This document shows, piece by piece, positions 12,851-25,105 of a stretch of 64,000 nucleotides of DNA (positions within the stretch are counted from its first letter, which is position 1; every line of letters begins with the position of its first letter). Source of the stretch: Symbiodinium microadriaticum (Eukaryota; Sar; Dinophyceae; Suessiales; Symbiodiniaceae); contig LSRX01000496.1 in the NCBI GenBank assembly GCA_001939145.1, positions 275,517 to 339,516 of the forward strand, given 5' to 3'. Both the position numbers and the translations under genes were made by a program. A model generated the notes under the pieces. That model was not told the origin of the DNA. It ran no database searches and worked only from the letters and a program-made list of their open reading frames with translations.

Positions 12851-15220
12851 ATATTAAATACGGTGACGCCCTTCTGCTTGTTGTGTTGTTTTCTTGTGGC
12901 TTTTGCGAGCGATCATGGCTTGAACGACGGCCATTACCTAAGTTATTGCGTTGTTTGCTTTGCTGCTGCGGCTCCTTTTGCTTCGAGTGCTGTCTTGTTC
13001 TCATTGGTGCCGTGTTCGTTTGCGATTTTCAGGTCCTTCATCACTTTAACATCGTGTCTTTCTTCCACCTGTGTACTTGCCCGAGTCTAGTCGGTTCTTT
13101 TGTTTATTCACTTGCAGTTGTTTGGATTGGGTGATGCTCTCCCTTTGTTTTGTTGTGGATAAGTCGCCACAACAACCGTAGTCTGCGCTGCTTCTAGTGC
13201 TGTTGCCGATCTTGCTGCTGCGGTGGTGGTGGTTGTTGTTGTTATTGTTGTCGTTGCTGCTGCCGCCACTGCTGCAACTATTCTTGCTGCTGCGAGTGCT
13301 TGCCGCGTTGATGGCAGCTGCAGCGGAGGCATTGGTTGAGAATTGTGGGGTTCCTGTTTTGCGCACTGGTTGTGTGCTCGCAGTCGGTTGCTTCGCTTTT
13401 GTGTTGTTTGTCGTGTCCTGGATGTTGATGCAGCTTGTCCTTTTCCGTTGTTGTTATCCTTTGCAGTGCAAGCCTGCCGTTGATACTGCCCGGCTCGTGC
13501 TCTTTGCCAGATGGTCGGATTTTCCTGATAGACTTGATAGCTCGTAGCCTTGCTCGGTGCTGGTATCTTTAAACACAATATAGGCTAGTACTTCCACTGT
13601 TGTGTGACGCACTCATGCGTGTCGGAACAAACTTTGGCCATCGACCGCAGCTTGCGGCTCGATTCGCCTCTTCGATTTCCCACCTTCTTCCCACGCTTTC
13701 GAAGAGTTTTTTCCTCTGAGACTAGCGGCCGGCACTCGCCCCTTCGGGCGGTACCTGGGGCGGGCGCAGAAGTGCAAACCCCGACACCGGCACCGAGTTT
13801 TCGAGCGGCGTGCCCTGCCGGGCGCAAATCGCGCTACGACCAGAAAGGGGCACCGCACCTTTATAGTAGAAGTTTTGGCTAACATGTCGTTAGCGTGAAG
13901 TCACTTTCGAGTTTGGGACGCCGCACTGGTACCATACTTTGACTTATACGGGTTTCGTGTTTTTTCCCTATGCCGTGGTATTGGTATTGAACAAAGTGTG
14001 TTTGCTGTAGTTTTGCGTACGATGAGCTGTATCACAGATTCCGGCTGAATGCCTAAGATAATAAAGCCCTCCGGGAAGCAATGCGCATGAGGGTTGCCGT
14101 AGACAAAGGCTCCGTATAAGGGACCCGTGGTAGCAGGAGGTTACTGTAGTGCCGACAATGACCTGTCCAGGAATTGCTTGGGCTGGGGATGCCATGCAGC
14201 ATGCTGCTGCGTCCAAGAAGTCCGGCTCAGGCCTCGCTAACCATGATTTCTTTATCGGCGCCTCGGCTGTGAAGCTCTGGATTCGGGGATGTTTAAAGGC
14301 CCGTGGCTGAGCAGAGCATGGACGTGCCAGTGCTTGTCCCCGTGAAGACTTGTTCCCAGCGTTGCCTTGTTAGCTTTAATAAAGGACAGCATTGGCAAAC
14401 GTAAGTTTTGTGTTTGATGACATAAGGTCGGGATCCGCAGGTACACATCTGAGATGAGTACATGGCACATACAATACTGTTTTATGTTGCCACGCAGCAG
14501 TCCATTGTCCATGTAGTCGTGCTACCTGGATAGTATGGCATACTACTGCATGTCGCTAGTATGTAGTAAAATATCATATATGTAGCTACATGCTGTTATT
14601 TCACGCGCCGAGACACCATTGCATGGCAATGGGAAAGATCGCGCAAAGTATGCACGCAAATTGTTGCCGCGGGGAGTTGTTCTCGTTAAACTCTGCTGGT
14701 GCAAAGAAGAGAAGGCCTCCTGATAGCTTGAGCAGTGTCAACGCATGATACCGAAGCTCGTAAAATCAACAACTTTAGTGAGGTTGTCTCGAGTGCCTCG
14801 TCTCCACCACCGCGCTTGCCTTGCAGGCCCAAGCCGGCCCTTTGCTGACAGGTCTAAAATCCCGGCTGTCAGGATGACTGCTACGACCGCCGTGTATCGC
14901 CGTGTGTCAGTGTTTGGAGCTGGGCTGTTTCACCCTTGCTGCTGCGGGCAGCGTTAATGTTGCTGTTTGTTATTGTTGGTTTTCGTCCGTCGTGCCTTTT
15001 TCTATAGTTTCTTCTGACATTGTTCGGTGCTGTTTTCTTTGTCTACTGTTGTAGATGTTTATAGCTGAATAACTGAAGCGTAGTAGTTTGGGCTTTGGAT
15101 TTGTTGGTGCTTCTGCAGTGGTGTTGCTACTGCTGCTGTTTTCGTATCTTAAATTACTCCCTGGTGCTTGTTTGCATCCTTCTTGTCCTTGGTTCTCATT
15201 GCTGCTAGGCGGTCGTAGGA
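12851..15220. other. No recognised gene; T-rich, CTG/GTT-rich and GC-rich patches
   Basis: From 12870 to 13560 the + strand is T- and G-rich with loose TGCTG and GTTGTT trinucleotides. From about 13574 to 13890 there is a GC-rich island with CG dinucleotides and a 92-codon open frame (13604-13882, +), which I cannot assign and which overlaps similar frames on the other strand. Beyond that I see nothing. Confidence 0.5.
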
Positions 15221-15223
15221 GTT

Positions 15224-15520
15224 TTGGTCGGAGAGAGGGCCAAGCTCACAAAAGGGTACCGTAAGAGCCTCAAGACCCAGATGTGCTTTCGACGAAGAAT
15301 GGCAGAGGGAGGCGACTTCTCCATGCTGCGGACACCGAGCAAATTGCAGTCAGGCTCGGATTGTCTCACATGGGGAAGAGGATTGCTGGCAGGGATGCTC
15401 CATCAAGATGGCCTTCTCGCGCTATGGTGAGCACGTGGAGGAACAGGTCTTCTTTACACACCTCTGTGCCCTGGACCGAAGCTGCAGATGCTCTTGGCCG
15501 GAGTGTGTCGCCATCGGTGC
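15224..15520 (+). CDS. Possible coding exon, unknown family
   Basis: One + strand frame near 15404-15500 reads KMAFSRYGEHVEEQVFF then THLCALDRSC, which has a natural residue mix, and the preceding 150 bases have basic, protein-like frames. No domain is recognised. The start, the splice sites and the reality of the gene are all open. Confidence 0.2.
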
Positions 15521-16075
15521 GCGCAGCGCCCAGGTGCACTGATCGTCGTGTTCCCAAGCCAGTGGCACTTGGTGGGCCCGCGCTTGCTGGAATGGCTCCT
15601 CGGCCGGCTTTCTCATGGCCTTGCAGCTACATTTCATTGCGAGCGTAGCATGGGCTGGCCGTCTTGCCAACCACTTTTCAGGTTCCAGCAGCGCGATCCG
15701 TCCCTGCTTGTGCTGGTCACATCAGGCTGTCTCCAAGGCGTCTCCACTCTTTGCCAGCAATGAGTGGCCAGGTGTCTGCCTCAACTTCGCTTCCCGGAAT
15801 TTGGGAACAAAGCTGGCCGGCCGTGCTCCGAACCTTCTGGCAACACGGACGGCAAAGTGCTTGCATGTTTGTGGCCATTCAACAGTTCAGCAGGCATCTT
15901 TTGAAACAGCGTTCATGAGGTGCTGCAGCTTGCTCAGACCCTGGACGGATTCGGCCAACTGCCGCTCCTCTGCATCGGGCCTACTATGCACACAAACAAA
16001 CAAACAAAGAACAACATACATACATAAATGAATAGGTAAATAAATGTGTATATATGTGTATAGATATAATATAAT

Positions 16076-16076
<1 letters not shown>

Positions 16077-16110
<34 letters not shown>
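16077..16110. repeat. TAGA tetranucleotide microsatellite
   Basis: Eight to nine tandem TAGA units, flanked by TATATG-rich sequence. Confidence 0.95.
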
Positions 16111-16371
16111 TGTATATATGTATACATGTATATACACACTTCTGTTATAAAGTGTATTCTATCGTATTGCAGCGTATGCTGCATTATAGTATGATTTGTT
16201 GTCAGCTGCCGTCTTCTGGATACTTTCTTCTTGCTATTCTACTACGGATCACCATCTTGGAGCGTTTGCTTTGCATCTGCGTTTGCAGGTCTGTCTGTCA
16301 GCAGCGGTCATGTTCGTCTCTTTTTCGGTTGCCATTGTGCTGCAGTTCAGGGCTTAGGGTTCAGGCTCCTT

Positions 16372-16500
16372 AAGCCCACCAGACTCTACCCTAAACCCTT
16401 GCCCAAACCCTAAACCCCATGCCCTAAACCCGGAACCCGAAATCCTAGAAACCCTAACCCGAAGCTGCCCCTAAGTAAGCGGCCCTAAACCCCTAAGCGG
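16372..16500. repeat. Interstitial telomere-like block (CCCTAAA strand)
   Basis: Many CCCTAAAC, CCCAAACC and CCCTAACC units in about 130 bases, with further GGGTTTA-like phrases at about 16690-16785 on the opposite strand. It is degenerate, so it is an old or minisatellite-like array, not an active telomere. Confidence 0.7.
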
Positions 16501-17910
16501 CCCTTTTCCCCCCCACCCCCTCTCGAAGTATTTTTCAGGCTGGTGGCTGCCTTGGTGCGGGTCCCACCCTGGCCTCCCTCGGGCTTCTGGGGCGGAGCTT
16601 TGGTGCTGCTCGTGGGGACCCTGCAGTACCTGAGAGCCTCCGGCCCAGACCTCGGGAGTCGCGGAGGGCTCGTAGAGGGCTTAGATCGGGTTTAGAGGGC
16701 TCTTACTATTGGGTTTATCATCGGGCTTACATTTGGCTTTTTGTAGAGTTTAGGGTTGAGGGCATAGGGTTTTAACTGTAGGGTTCGTGTCTGCGTGGGA
16801 TGATGGGAGGTGGCCTTCCAGACTGATGTCAGCCGTTGGTCAACCATTTTCATGTCGCTTCTTTCCTCTCTTGCTTTGGGCTGGCAGCCTGTGTCAGAAC
16901 CAATCTTGCTTGCGCCATCAGGTGCTGCCACGAAGCAGAAGGACACCATACCAGCTCCTCGATGGTACCAGAACAGAGTCGATGGTCAGTCATTTCGCAT
17001 GTTGGAGAGAGGATCCGTGTAGTCTACGCCCCAGGCTGAAGTCTGGAAGACGCCGAACTCCCAGGCCGTGCACCCGGCCAAGCTGCACGGGGTTTCGATC
17101 AGCACCCTTTAGCGAGCTGAGGCGGCATGGTCCCTGGCTACTGTCGCAGCGCGCGGCGGAGGTGCCGACGCCGTGCGCCGCGAGAACCTGAACTGGAGGC
17201 ATGGTCCGTGTCTGCGTACGCACCAGTGATGCCTGCGACAGCAAACCCAGGTCCCGATGTTGTCTCCAGCTTTTTCATCTGCATGACTGGCATTATGATC
17301 AGTCTGATACGACAGCATCACGGAGCTGCAATTTCCTGCATCTGCATCAGTGCTCGAGGCGTTTGAACCTCGTACGCGTCAGGGACGGCATGAGCGTCTG
17401 AGTTAACGTTGGCTGGATCGGTGTGGTTCCAAGTGGCATGCGCCGGCCAAAGGGCAGCCGCAGCCGCAGCCTTTCATTGTCGCTGCTTCATATTTAGGCT
17501 TGAAGGGCTACGAGTACTTACGGGCCGTTGTGATGGTCAGAGCAGGAAAGCATGAGCAGCTGAGCTAGCAAGCACCGATCTCATGCCTGTTTCTTGCTTC
17601 GATTGCTTTAGACGGCCAATTGGCCCTTTTTCCTTGACCTTGAGGCTTCTTAAGGAAAAAGAGAGCGATACAGCTGCTCGTAATACCCACAAGGCTTTGA
17701 CTGTGAGTAGCAGTGTCATAGCAGCTTCTAGGGCTCAAGGGCTGGCAACAGCGAGGATTCGCTATGCTAACACTAGAGAGTCGAAGTGCATCCCACAACC
17801 AGCCAAATCGTCGAGTGAGATAACACTAGCCGAACGGCCGAACGTCCAGCTGCACATCTGCATGAATATCATGGTTCTTGCCTTCATGCAGGAAGACAAA
17901 GAGCACAGGC

Positions 17911-20900
17911 ATGCTCGTCGATCGTGTTTTGCAAGCTTCATGGTTGCTGAGTGCCGTCGTCGGGCTGGAGACGCGGTGGCTGCAGCAGCCTATTGACCAC
18001 AACAGCGCCTTTGCGGCGAAGAGAACACCGTGGTCCAAGTCATACTGGATCAGAGATCCCTGCTGTAAGCTTCAGGTGCCACCCCACACCAGTTACCAAA
18101 CCAAGAAAGTGATGTATTAAGCACGTTGGGGCTTGGTGCTCAAGGCTTGGATGTGAGTTGACAGCAATTGAGTTGCGGCGAAACTATAGATAGAGGCGTC
18201 TGCACAGGTCGCCACTGGGATCCTAGGTTTTGAGCCAAAGCTCGGCAGGCTGGAACCTTCTAGTAGAGGTCGAAGAAGCCTTATGGGATCTAGCGAGAAG
18301 TGGAAGATCCCCGATATGCTCATCGAATTGCCCCCTCGCACACATGCCATGCTGCCAACATCTGGACTTCTGAAAAGCTCTTACACGCACACTCCGGTTT
18401 GAAACATGCAGAGACAACAAGCAAGGTCCTGCATCCGGTACGTTTTCTCAGCAGCCTGGTTGACATGAGAGAGCAGACCTCACCATTTTTGCAAAACCGG
18501 GTTTGCCGCTAGATTCAGATGCAAGTCACTGTATGCCATGATTCCTTTATTATAGTTAGTGCGTTTCCTTGAGGCACACATGAGGAGCCTAGATTTAACG
18601 CCCGTCCTTGTGTGGCGCAAGTGCGCTCCGGTCACTCTCCAAGGCGATACTTAGTCGACGCGAAGGCCGGTCATGAAAGTTACCATTGCGGAAGAAGGAG
18701 CATGATCCTGTCCGCAAGAAAGCACCTGTCGCTCGCAATGCGGTAGGCCGACAATGGTGGGCCTTTGCTGTTTTTCTGCGGCAACGAGGGTGATGTGGAG
18801 GTAGTCGGGCACACAACTTATGTCGCGGCTTTTCTCTAGGCCCGTATGGGCTTCTTTATTGCAAATCTGCGTGGCAGGTCTTCGCGAACTTTAGCAAGTT
18901 CCTGGACGAGGCTGCAGTCTCCTGGCTAGCTATCCCTCGCAGATGCTCGCAGGATTGCACGACGGTCAGGACGAGTAGCGCTCGGGGTTTGTGGGCATTG
19001 TCGGTTCGGAGAGCCAAGGGGGAACACTTCCGAGCGAAAGTCGAAGTTACTCCCATGATACCCGAGTAACATGCCCAGGCTGCTCTGCAGGGTGAGGTGG
19101 TCTTTGCAGAGCACCGCTTTTACGGCCAGAGCTTGCCCTTTGGCCTCGACGCTTTCCAGCTCTTTAGCACGGAAGTCGGGGGAGTCTGGCAGGGGGCTGT
19201 AGTGCACGCACAGGATACATCGTATCGGCGAAGCCTGTGGGAAAACTCAGGACTTCAGCCTGGATCACATCCGGTTCCTAACGGTTGAGCAAGCCTTGGC
19301 AGACTATGCCCGTCTCATCACGTCCTCTGTCCTGCATACAACGAACAGTGAAAGTGTAGTGCTTGCGGCACCGGTCTTGAACATGTCAAGACGAGACTTT
19401 CCATCAGGGATAGTTTCGGCAGCATGGCCGAGGTTTCTGACCGCCTCCAGACAGCGCAAAGTCGTTGCGTTCGGTGGCTCTTATGGCGGTATGCTGAGCA
19501 GCTGGATGAGAGCAAAGTGCCTTTGACTTACCCATGCCTCGATTCTTGTCTCTGCACGGAATTTGCCCTGTCCTGTCTCTGGCACAGATACCCATCGCTT
19601 GTGTTCGCTGCTGCCACTCGGCTGAGTCATGACCACGAGCTTCAGCTCGCTTCAGACTCATAGTTAGTCTGGCCTCATCGTTTGGTCTGTAAGGTCTCCT
19701 CCTCCGCACCTTTGCACTTTGACCGAGTTGGCGGGTCCTTCTTCAAACTGGTGACGGATGCTGCGGAGGTCACTGCTTGTTGCGTCGTCATACAAAATCA
19801 CAAAATGCAGTCCCCTTCATCAGACTTGCCAGCTGCGTTCCCTTGCATGCGCAGAATTGTTCGTTTCTTATTTCTTTACTACCTCGATGTACATACCCCA
19901 TTTCAGATACATCATGAGTTCTCAGACCGGTTGTGGTAGCGATGCTGGGCGGAGAGATGCGGAGTGGCTCCAACAGTTCAGCTGTCAAGAGTCAAAGGGC
20001 TTTTCGCCGCAGGAGATGGACTCCGGCTGCGCTGACAGGGTACGGATGGGTTTCGCCGCACTCGAGGCAGCGCAGCTCGTCTACAACGGTAGTTGCATCC
20101 TGTCACGGAATGAACTTTCATTGGTGGGTTGGCATCTAACACAGATGCCTGCATGGAGCGCAAGTTCTGCTTCTAGCATCTGCGGCGGTCTGGTGGGAGG
20201 CTTACATTCCAAGCCAGAAGCCATCCAGCCAAGGAGTGCTAGTTCACTGCAGCGTGCTTTTGGGCTCTGCAGCCCACCGTTGGACTTGAACGAGCTGGTT
20301 TTATGGGCACGGAATGCCTTCGTCACTGACACTCGGATGCATCATACGCGGAAGATGCCCTGAACTGTTGCAGTCTAACATGCTGGCGGCAAAGAATGCC
20401 AACTGCCAACAGTTGCGCAAGATTCGAAGAAACAGGCTCTTTTGTAGCATCTGAGCTCGGTGGCTGCCCCCCATACCGAAGTCTTGACGAGCATCATGGG
20501 CAGGTGGCCATGGGCAACTATCCCTACGCAGGAGATCTTTTCGGCAAAGGCTTGCAGGCCTGGCCACTGCGTGCAGCTTGCCGAGAGCTGCGCCACGGAA
20601 AGCCGCTCAAATCCCTTGCGGCTGCTGTGGGTTCCTACTACAACGCCACAGGCCTTGGGTCATAGCATGGTTTAGTGAAACAAGACGATGTGTCTCTCGG
20701 GCCCGGCAGGGAAGGTGCGCTGCCACAACATCAGCCGCGAGTACCGCGACTGCGCTGATCAAACCGGTTGTGGAACTGCCGATGCTGCATGGGGACGCTC
20801 CTGGGACATCGAAGCGTGCAGACAGATCGTGTATTTTACATCGACGAACAACGTGACCGACATGTTCCCACCAAGAGCTTGGGGATTGGAAGAGCTTTCA

Positions 20901-21330
20901 CAGTACTGCAGCGGTGTTTGGCAAATACAACCGCTGTCAAACTGGTTCTTGCCCTGGTTGTGACTCGGGCAGAATTGGAAGATTCTCTCTGTGCCCCGCC
21001 GAGGGCTATGTTGTGAAGTCTGGGAATTCACGGCCATGGTTCCAAAGCTACTTTCCGATGCGAGAAGGTCATCTGTGAACAGCAGCAGCCGCATCATCTT
21101 CACCAATGGCCTGCTGGATCCATGGCGTGGCGGTGGCGTGTAGTGGCCTGAGTTTCTCGTTTCCGTGTAGCAGTGTAAAAACGCTTAGGGATTCGACTCC
21201 GTGTCAGGATGCAGTCTCTTTCCAGCACGCTGGTCTCGCTGCAGATCCCCGGAGGGGCCCACATCTACGACTTGGCAGGCGACCACGTGGACGACGTTCC
21301 GGGAGTTCGCGCCGCCAGGCCTGGTCCGAG
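17911..21330 (+). CDS. Serine carboxypeptidase, family S28 (lysosomal Pro-X carboxypeptidase / DPP7 type)
   Basis: S28 enzymes cleave next to proline in acidic compartments or outside the cell. The likely start is ATG 17911, followed by a hydrophobic signal peptide (LLSAVVGLE). Exon 1 (to 18075) carries the family N-terminal signature RWLQQPIDHNSAF and WSKSYWIRD. Next come GGPLLFFCGNEGDVE (18747-18800), a 39-nt exon VFANFSKFLDEAA (18878-18916), VFAEHRFYGQSLPFG (from 19091), FLTVEQALADYARL (19251-19328), the nucleophile exon VVAFGGSYGGM (19455-19516), SSSAPLHFDRVGG (19694-19768), exons at 20013-20078 and 20253-20321, MGNYPYAGDLFG (from 20504), TNNVTDMFPP (from 20710), TNGLLDPWRGGGV with the catalytic Asp (about 21070-21135) and PGGAHIYDLAGDHVDD with the catalytic His (about 21250-21330). 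Most introns are phase 0, and those at 19613-19693 and 20652-20709 start with GC. The last exon boundary and stop are unsettled. It looks functional. Confidence 0.95.
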
Positions 21331-22807
21331 TTCAGTGCCCTTTGTGTTCCAGTCATTTGCATGGCCGTGGTGTTATGGAAGATGTGGAAGGCAGCGCGTG
21401 CTGACCATGCTACGGCTGTGGTTGGGCGTGCCCCACACTGCCGAATTGGTGGTTTGAAAATGCATGCGACATCATCCGTCTCACGAGAGCTGCATTATTC
21501 GCAGTCTTCTCCACCTCCGCAAATGCTCGTCTTGAGTCTGCGAGCACGCACACATCAACGGTAGGAACATGCTTCAGTCCGTCGAGTAGAAGAGGACACA
21601 AGAGGGACGCCAAGATGCATACAAGCCAACTCGGTTGGACCATTGCAGTTTTGAAGCATCTACTTGCTCTAGCACGTTAGGGGTCATATTGCTGGAGCCA
21701 TAGCCGAAGGTGCAGAGAAGCGTGTTTGGAGCTGCTTTACGTGCCATGGTGCCTCCAAAGACTTTTGAGGTGTCTCGCTCGCGGTCTAGGAAATGGGACC
21801 TGGAGGTGAAGAGCATAAGCCGTGACGGGCAGGACTGCGTTGGTGCCTGTCATTGGGTGTTCAAGTCAACATCTCGATCGATCCCAACGGACCTCGAAAG
21901 TCGCAGTATGCCGCTGGATCCTGTGGAGCTCTGGAGCAAGACCAGGAGTGCGGATGCGCACTCCCGGCCCAGCTGGTCAGTTCCCTCTGCTCGGCCTTGT
22001 GCCCTGGAGCAGTGGAGGGAGAAAGCTCCAGCAAAGCTGGAGTCCAAGCAGCTACTTGCGGGGCCGAGCTTCTGGCAATCACATGGCAACGGCCAGGGCC
22101 GCTACGGCTGCTCTGCAGGGCATCTAGCCGCCTCTACCGCTCCCGCCGCTCCCCACCGACATCACAGCTCGCGCCCTTCCACAGAACAGGCTTCAAGGTT
22201 GGATCGAAGAGGCAGATGGCGAGATGGCGCATCCTATACCAGCAGCTTAAGAGCCTCGAGCTTGCCTCTTGTTTGAACATGCTGCCTTCAAGCTAGTCGG
22301 CTGGCTGCCCGGAGTGATGTGCAGTCTTGAGTCTAAGGTTCATTGGGACTTTGGAGGAGGAGCAGATCCGTGGACGGCACAGTGGGCCAAAGTTCAGCCC
22401 AACTGCGGCCAAGAAGCTGCGTGACCTCACGACTGTCATTCTAACATCCCGGTAGGACACCTAGGACTTAGAGCCTTTGATAGCTACTGCCGGATGGCAA
22501 GCCATGCATAGCATTGCCTGCCCCATGACGGTCACGTGCTGGCAAAACATGGCAGCTTGCGTGCACCCCGCTTGAAGCTTCTTGTCTAAATTCCCGAAGA
22601 CGTCTTCAGACATGTTGGGTCTTTGCTGCAGCCCGAGCATCTTGCAACATAGAGCGGCATAACCTGCAGCCGGCAGACCGTAGCATGAGCGATTTCAATC
22701 GTGCCGGTCGCATCTCATAGAGCACTTAGGACTTACAACAGAGATGCCACGAGATTTTCCGAGCCATGAGTGACAGGTCCCATCAAATGTAAAGCATGCT
22801 TTGCTTC

Positions 22808-23040
22808 CATGGCCTCGGATCCGGGCATTCCCGTCACCCAGCACCTCTCCGTCTCGGAGGTAGAGGCCGCACTAGCCGTTGAGTTGCCGAGTCATAACTC
22901 GCCAGCCTAGAACTGCCGTGCAGGATTTGTACAACGCTGCTCTGGCCGACGTCCAGGAGGCAGTGACCGCTGAGCAGCGAAAGGAAAGAGGACAGCGACT
23001 GGCCGCCCTCTCCAAGGTCTCACGGAGGGGAGAGCAGACC
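22808..23040 (+). CDS. Possible coding exons, unknown family
   Basis: A frame starting with ATG near 22808 reads MASDPGIPVTQHLSVSEV then EAALAVELP. A second frame at about 22909-23030 reads AVQDLYNAALADVQEAV then TAEQRKERGQRLAALSKV, charged and helix-prone. They could be two exons of a short upstream gene or 5' exons of the oxygenase gene beginning at 24.4 kb. No domain is recognised. Confidence 0.3.
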
Positions 23041-23778
23041 ATGCACTCTACCTGTCTCCGTAGCTTTAAGTATACCTCGCATCATCAAGCTATGACCAAT
23101 AGTCACAATAGTCTCAAGACATACAATGCACATGCATCACCCGGTGTCATGCAGCAAGCTATTTCTGTCTTGCCCGCCCACCCGCTACATGTCATGAGTT
23201 CATAAAGCAAAAACACCCTACTCAATGTCAATATCTCTCATCATCGGCAATTTGCCCACTACATGGTCGAATTTGTTATCCCAACAAGTCATGTCCCGGC
23301 CAAAGAGGGCATGACATGACATGACCCCTGAAGGCATTGCGAGCTGCCAAGCGGAAGCCGGCTGAAAAAACCAAGATCCTTGCACGAAAGACTTGTAATT
23401 GCGACAAAGAAAAGGGGAGTAAGAATTAACAACAAGTAGCAATACCGATAAGAGTACTCATAGCTTATGGAAGATGCTCTTTGCTCAAGGGATTTTCGGC
23501 TCGCTTAGAATGAATCGACTCATCCCGGGATGTTCATGCTGTTCGGTTCGATGTCGGCCCAAAAACCAGGCGCATAGCATCCCTCCAAATTTTCTTCATA
23601 TCACGCTCTTGGAATCGACCGCGTGAAGAAGCAGCCTTTTTGGTTACCACCGGTGGCCTCGACCTCCTTCTTGGGTAAAGGCGTGAAAGGAAGCAAGTGG
23701 AAAGCGAGGCTACTCGGAGGAAACCGGGGCTGGAACACCTGAGTGACAGAGCCGAGGCTTCGGAAGGTTGGAGATGGA

Positions 23779-23808
23779 GGGTTTGAGGGTTTAGGGTTTA
23801 GGTTAGGA
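23779..23808. repeat. Interstitial telomere-like TTTAGGG block
   Basis: GGGTTTGAGGGTTTAGGG followed by TTTAGGTTAGG: about three units, partly degenerate. Confidence 0.6.
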
Positions 23809-24411
23809 CGGCTGCTCGTGAATGCGGCGCTGTCTCTGTGCGGTGAAACGGGCCGCGAGTTCGGTCACCCTGAAACTGAAGCCCTAAACATATGAAGCCT
23901 GCAGCTGTAATCCAGGCTTTGCGGTTGCTTGAGTCGTTTCTGTTCGGTTTTAGTGGTACCACCGTACAGCAACGACAACAAGAGCAGCAGCAACCACAAC
24001 AACAACAGCAACAACAACAACTGCTAGACTACATCTACAACCACAGCTAATTACCTCTGCAGCTACTGCCACTGCTACTGCCAGGGAAGAGTAAGTAGTA
24101 AATAGCAAATATTGAGTTGACATGGTAGTATGATGTAGTATGCAGCCGGCGGAAATGAGTATCAACAGTTGCAAGGTTTTCTAGTAAATAACATGGTATT
24201 TAGGGAAGGGACGAGCCTGCAGCCACATTGGGACTCTACATGGTCCTTGCCGAGGAGACCCGAGTGGCTGAGCTATCCCGAGCCGACGGCTCTCCCCTGC
24301 TGCCCTGAGGACCAAAGGTACGTGGGATGCTCGGATGTCTGTGTGTGCCAGTCTATATTATATTGTATAGATATAGGTATACCATAATATATATATATAT
24401 ATACTATGTAA

Positions 24412-25069
24412 ACAGTCCTTGCAGCACTCTCGGCTAAAGAAGCCCAGGTGAAGAGCTACAGGACCGACGATGGTCAAGGAGCCAAAGAGTTCTTTGAGCA
24501 GTACGGCTTCGTGGTGTTCCGCGATGTCCTCGAGCCAGCTGAGTGCGAGAAGCCCAGCTTGACGTGTGTATTGCGGTGCTCTTTACAAGCTGTCGAAGTC
24601 ACCAGCCCTTAAACGAGGTGAAGCTACTGTGTCCGAAATCTGGACATCTCTGGAGGAGCGCACTCCAGGCTCAATGGCCAAAGCAATTCCTGAAGCTCGC
24701 TTCCTGTTTTACATAGCATACCAAAATCCCATGACCACTTGACCTTGGGTGCCTATCTAGCCGCTAGCCTGACGGCATCGGCACCAAAGAGAAACCCCAG
24801 TAGGCCGAAGAAAGTTATGATCACGACGGCGATGACGGTCATGACCAGAATGGTGGATAAACTGAAGTTCCCCGTCAGTCCTCGTCATCATTATGGTCAC
24901 CATTGTCGTTATTGTAGCTAGCATTGCTGCAATTAGTCATTATTCTTCCTAATGGATGTCGTCATCATTATTATTATCATCATCACCACCATCATCAAAA
25001 CCATCACCATCGTCATCGTCATCATCATCACCATCACCATCGTCATCGTCATGCTCATGCTCATCCTCC

Positions 25070-25105
<36 letters not shown>

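Larger units (their letters stand above)
15521..17910. other. No recognised gene; microsatellites and telomere-like sequence
   Basis: Holds a TAGA tract near 16077-16110 and the CCCTAAA-rich block at 16372-16500. A protein-like stretch near 17109-17190 (+; SELRRHGPWLLSQRAAEV) may be an exon of an unrecognised gene upstream of the carboxypeptidase. I could not extend it. Confidence 0.45.
21331..24411. other. No secure gene; one candidate exon region and a telomere-like block
   Basis: Open frames between 21700 and 22300 overlap on both strands and match no family. Near 23779-23808 there is a short GGGTTTAGGGTTTAGG block. From about 23960 to 24050 the sequence is CAA-rich. A protein-like stretch near 24200-24310 (+; LQPHWDSTWSLPRR) has no recognised family. 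Confidence 0.45.

Noticed and set aside
21853-22296. 147-codon + strand frame after the carboxypeptidase
   Set aside because: Three frames on both strands are open over the same stretch, none matches S28 or any other family, and the carboxypeptidase catalytic His is already accounted for upstream.
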